From an uncultured Prevotella sp. (GTDB lineage: Bacteria > Bacteroidota > Bacteroidia > Bacteroidales > Bacteroidaceae): 63,379 nucleotides of DNA. The notes beneath the pieces are model-generated. The model searched no databases. It was not told where the DNA came from and saw nothing but the letters and a program-made list of their open reading frames with translations. Both the position numbers and the translations under genes were made by a program. The first letter of the stretch is position 1, and every line of letters starts with the position of its first letter. Shown in pieces: positions 62,029 through 63,379 of the stretch. The DNA is taken from contig ONQB01000016.1 in the NCBI GenBank assembly GCA_900319905.1, positions 1-63,379 of the forward strand, read 5' to 3'.

Positions 62029-63135
62029 ATGAACATTTGTATTGTATGTGGTGCACGCCCCAACTTCATGAAGGTGGCACCTGTCATCCGTGCCATCAAG
62101 GCTGACCAAGCCCATGGCTCAGACATCTCCTACCGGTTGCTCTACACCGGCGCTCCCGACGACCCCACCATTGAGCCGTCTCTCTTCAACGACCTTCAGA
62201 TAGCTCCACCCAACGACTACCTCGGCGTAACAAGCGAGAATCTCAACGAGATCACCGGACTGGTAATGCAACGCTTTGAGCAATGGCTCCACGACCATCC
62301 CACCGACACCGTGGTGGTGGTCGACGACCTCGCTTCCACCATGGCCGTGGCCATCGTTGCCAAGAAGCAGGGACTGCGACTGGCACACATTGCGGCAGGC
62401 ACGCGGTCGTTCGACATCAAAATGCCCAAGGAGGTCAACCGACTGGTCATCGACGGACTGTCGGACATTCTCTTCACAGCAGGCGTGAGCAACAACTCCA
62501 TCGCCAACCGCGAGGGTGCCGAACTGTCAAAGGTCTACATGGTGGGCAACGTGCTCATGGACAACCTGCGCTTCAATGCCGACCGCCTCGTGCGTCCAGC
62601 CCTGTTTGACGGTGATCCAAAGAGCGGCATGCCGGCTCTCAAGGACGGCGCCTACCTCGTGTTCACACTCAACCGTAAGGCGCTCATCGGTGACCAGGAA
62701 CATCTGCAGACGCTTGTCCAGGCCATCGCTGACCAACAAGGCGACACGCCAGTAGTGGCTCCGCTGAGAGGCACGGCAGCAAAGGTAGTGGAACATTGTC
62801 TGAAGGCTATCGGCGCACAACGATTCTTCGTCGTTGATCCGTTGCCTTACCTCGAGTTTGCCTATCTCACGGCTCATGCCAAGGGCATCATCACCGACTC
62901 AGGCAACGTGGCCGAAGAGGCTACCTTCAACCGAGTGCCATGCATCACGCTCAACAGCTACACCGAACATTATGAGACGGTGAAGAAAGGTTCGAACGTG
63001 CTGGTCGGCGAAAATCCGCAACTGCTTGCCGACCGCGTAGCCGACATGGTAAGCGACAAGTGGAAAACCTGCGAACTGCCAGAGCAATGGGACGGCAGAA
63101 CCGGCGAGCGCATCGTCAGAATCCTCGAAGAATAA
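62029..63135 (+). CDS. UDP-N-acetylglucosamine 2-epimerase (non-hydrolysing), WecB-like
   Basis: Interconverts UDP-GlcNAc and UDP-ManNAc for capsule, O-antigen or teichoic-type glycans. The GT-B fold opens with ICIVCGARPNFMKVAPVIRA, followed by HIAAGTRSFDIKMPKEVNRLVID (conserved His and Glu/Arg) and YLEFAYLTAHAKGIITDSGNVAEEATF. The usual RxxTERPE motif reads as NSYTEHYET here, a departure from the standard family. Length 368 aa. It is the last gene in the window; no other glycan gene is visible, so the pathway is unknown. Confidence 0.9.
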   Translation: MNICIVCGARPNFMKVAPVIRAIKADQAHGSDISYRLLYTGAPDDPTIEPSLFNDLQIAPPNDYLGVTSENLNEITGLVMQRFEQWLHDHPTDTVVVVDDLASTMAVAIVAKKQGLRLAHIAAGTRSFDIKMPKEVNRLVIDGLSDILFTAGVSNNSIANREGAELSKVYMVGNVLMDNLRFNADRLVRPALFDGDPKSGMPALKDGAYLVFTLNRKALIGDQEHLQTLVQAIADQQGDTPVVAPLRGTAAKVVEHCLKAIGAQRFFVVDPLPYLEFAYLTAHAKGIITDSGNVAEEATFNRVPCITLNSYTEHYETVKKGSNVLVGENPQLLADRVADMVSDKWKTCELPEQWDGRTGERIVRILEE

Positions 63136-63222
63136 GCAAGGCAAACTGCACTGTATTATTAATTATTCAAGTTTCGCATGCTAACAATTACGTATAGCAA
63201 AGTCTGTCGCAAGCAGGGGCCG

Positions 63223-63299
63223 GTCTTGTGCCGGCCCTCAAAAAATGTTCGACATGTTTTAAAAGAAGTTGGGACATAATTTTAGGGCCGGCACAAGAC
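63223..63299. repeat. Inverted repeat pair at the window end
   Basis: GTCTTGTGCCGGCCCT (63223-63238) is repeated exactly as its complement at 63284-63299, with 45 bp between. The left arm is itself part of a smaller GGGCCGG/CCGGCCC hairpin. The region 63136-63379 has no gene. It could be a terminator for wecB or the end of another repeat element. Confidence 0.6.
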
Positions 63300-63379
63300 G
63301 AGGCTGCTGAAAAAGTCTTGGAGGGGTTATATTTATACATTGGGTGTTAATCTTTTCGTCCCGGAAATTTGGCTATGTC

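Overview
The window is chromosomal DNA from a member of the Bacteroidota, most likely the Prevotellaceae. Evidence: a SusC/SusD pair, C10 (streptopain/interpain-like) cysteine peptidases with type IX-like C-terminal tails, a BspA-type leucine-rich repeat, DUF4301 and HU-CCDC81/SPOR proteins, and promoters of the Bacteroidetes type (TTTG, 19-20 nt, TAnnTTTG) in front of many genes. The species cannot be named from sequence alone. No rRNA, tRNA, phage, IS transposase or CRISPR array was seen.

Layout. 1-1.1 kb: 3' part of a TPR/transmembrane/AraC-type regulator. 1.3-12.2 kb (minus): five secreted proteins, two of them C10 proteases, in a probable operon. 12.6-14.5 kb: rsmG, an MBL-fold hydrolase and ruvC. 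14.5-15.4 kb: a gene-free block of repeats. 15.4-17.5 kb (minus): a helical-repeat protein and an Rpn-type nuclease. 17.7-23.6 kb: a ModF-like double ATPase, a 5'-nucleotidase, NudC and an AspT/YidE-type transporter. 23.9-28.9 kb: a lipoprotein, an HU/SPOR protein, an FHA protein, an AraC regulator with a damaged or unusual start, a small secreted protein and an HMA-AraC fusion. 29.1-33.8 kb: DUF4301 protein, CopZ-like chaperone, a CopA-like ATPase without its nucleotide-binding domain, and a cell-envelope protein. 34.1-41.3 kb: a poly-cysteine small ORF, a PstS-like binding protein, SusC, SusD and a DAACS symporter. 41.9-46.4 kb: the Phe/Tyr operon (pheA, aminotransferase, DAHP synthase-chorismate mutase, tyrA) behind a leader-peptide attenuator. 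46.8-50.6 kb: ffh, folD and an OmpA-family porin. 50.9-52.7 kb: an SLC13 permease. 52.9-59.2 kb: ilvD, ilvB, ilvN, an acyl-ACP thioesterase and ilvC. 59.4-63.1 kb: a membrane-anchored coiled-coil HTH protein, an NfeD/SPFH pair and a UDP-GlcNAc 2-epimerase.

The best findings lie between or beside the conventional genes. (1) A 24-codon leader peptide rich in Tyr and Phe, with a 10-bp antiterminator pairing and a terminator, precedes pheA: a complete ribosome-mediated attenuator. (2) ATGACA motifs phased at 11 bp, resembling Pho boxes, lie upstream of the OmpA gene. (3) A MCCCC-containing small ORF overlaps the start of the PstS-like/SusC/SusD locus and could be a cysteine-sensing leader. (4) The CopA-like ATPase has only about 49 residues between the DKTGT and SGD motifs. 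(5) A ~150-bp element with terminal inverted repeats occurs twice intact and several times as derivatives. (6) Four intergenic tandem arrays built on GCCTACC each begin within a few bases of a hairpin.
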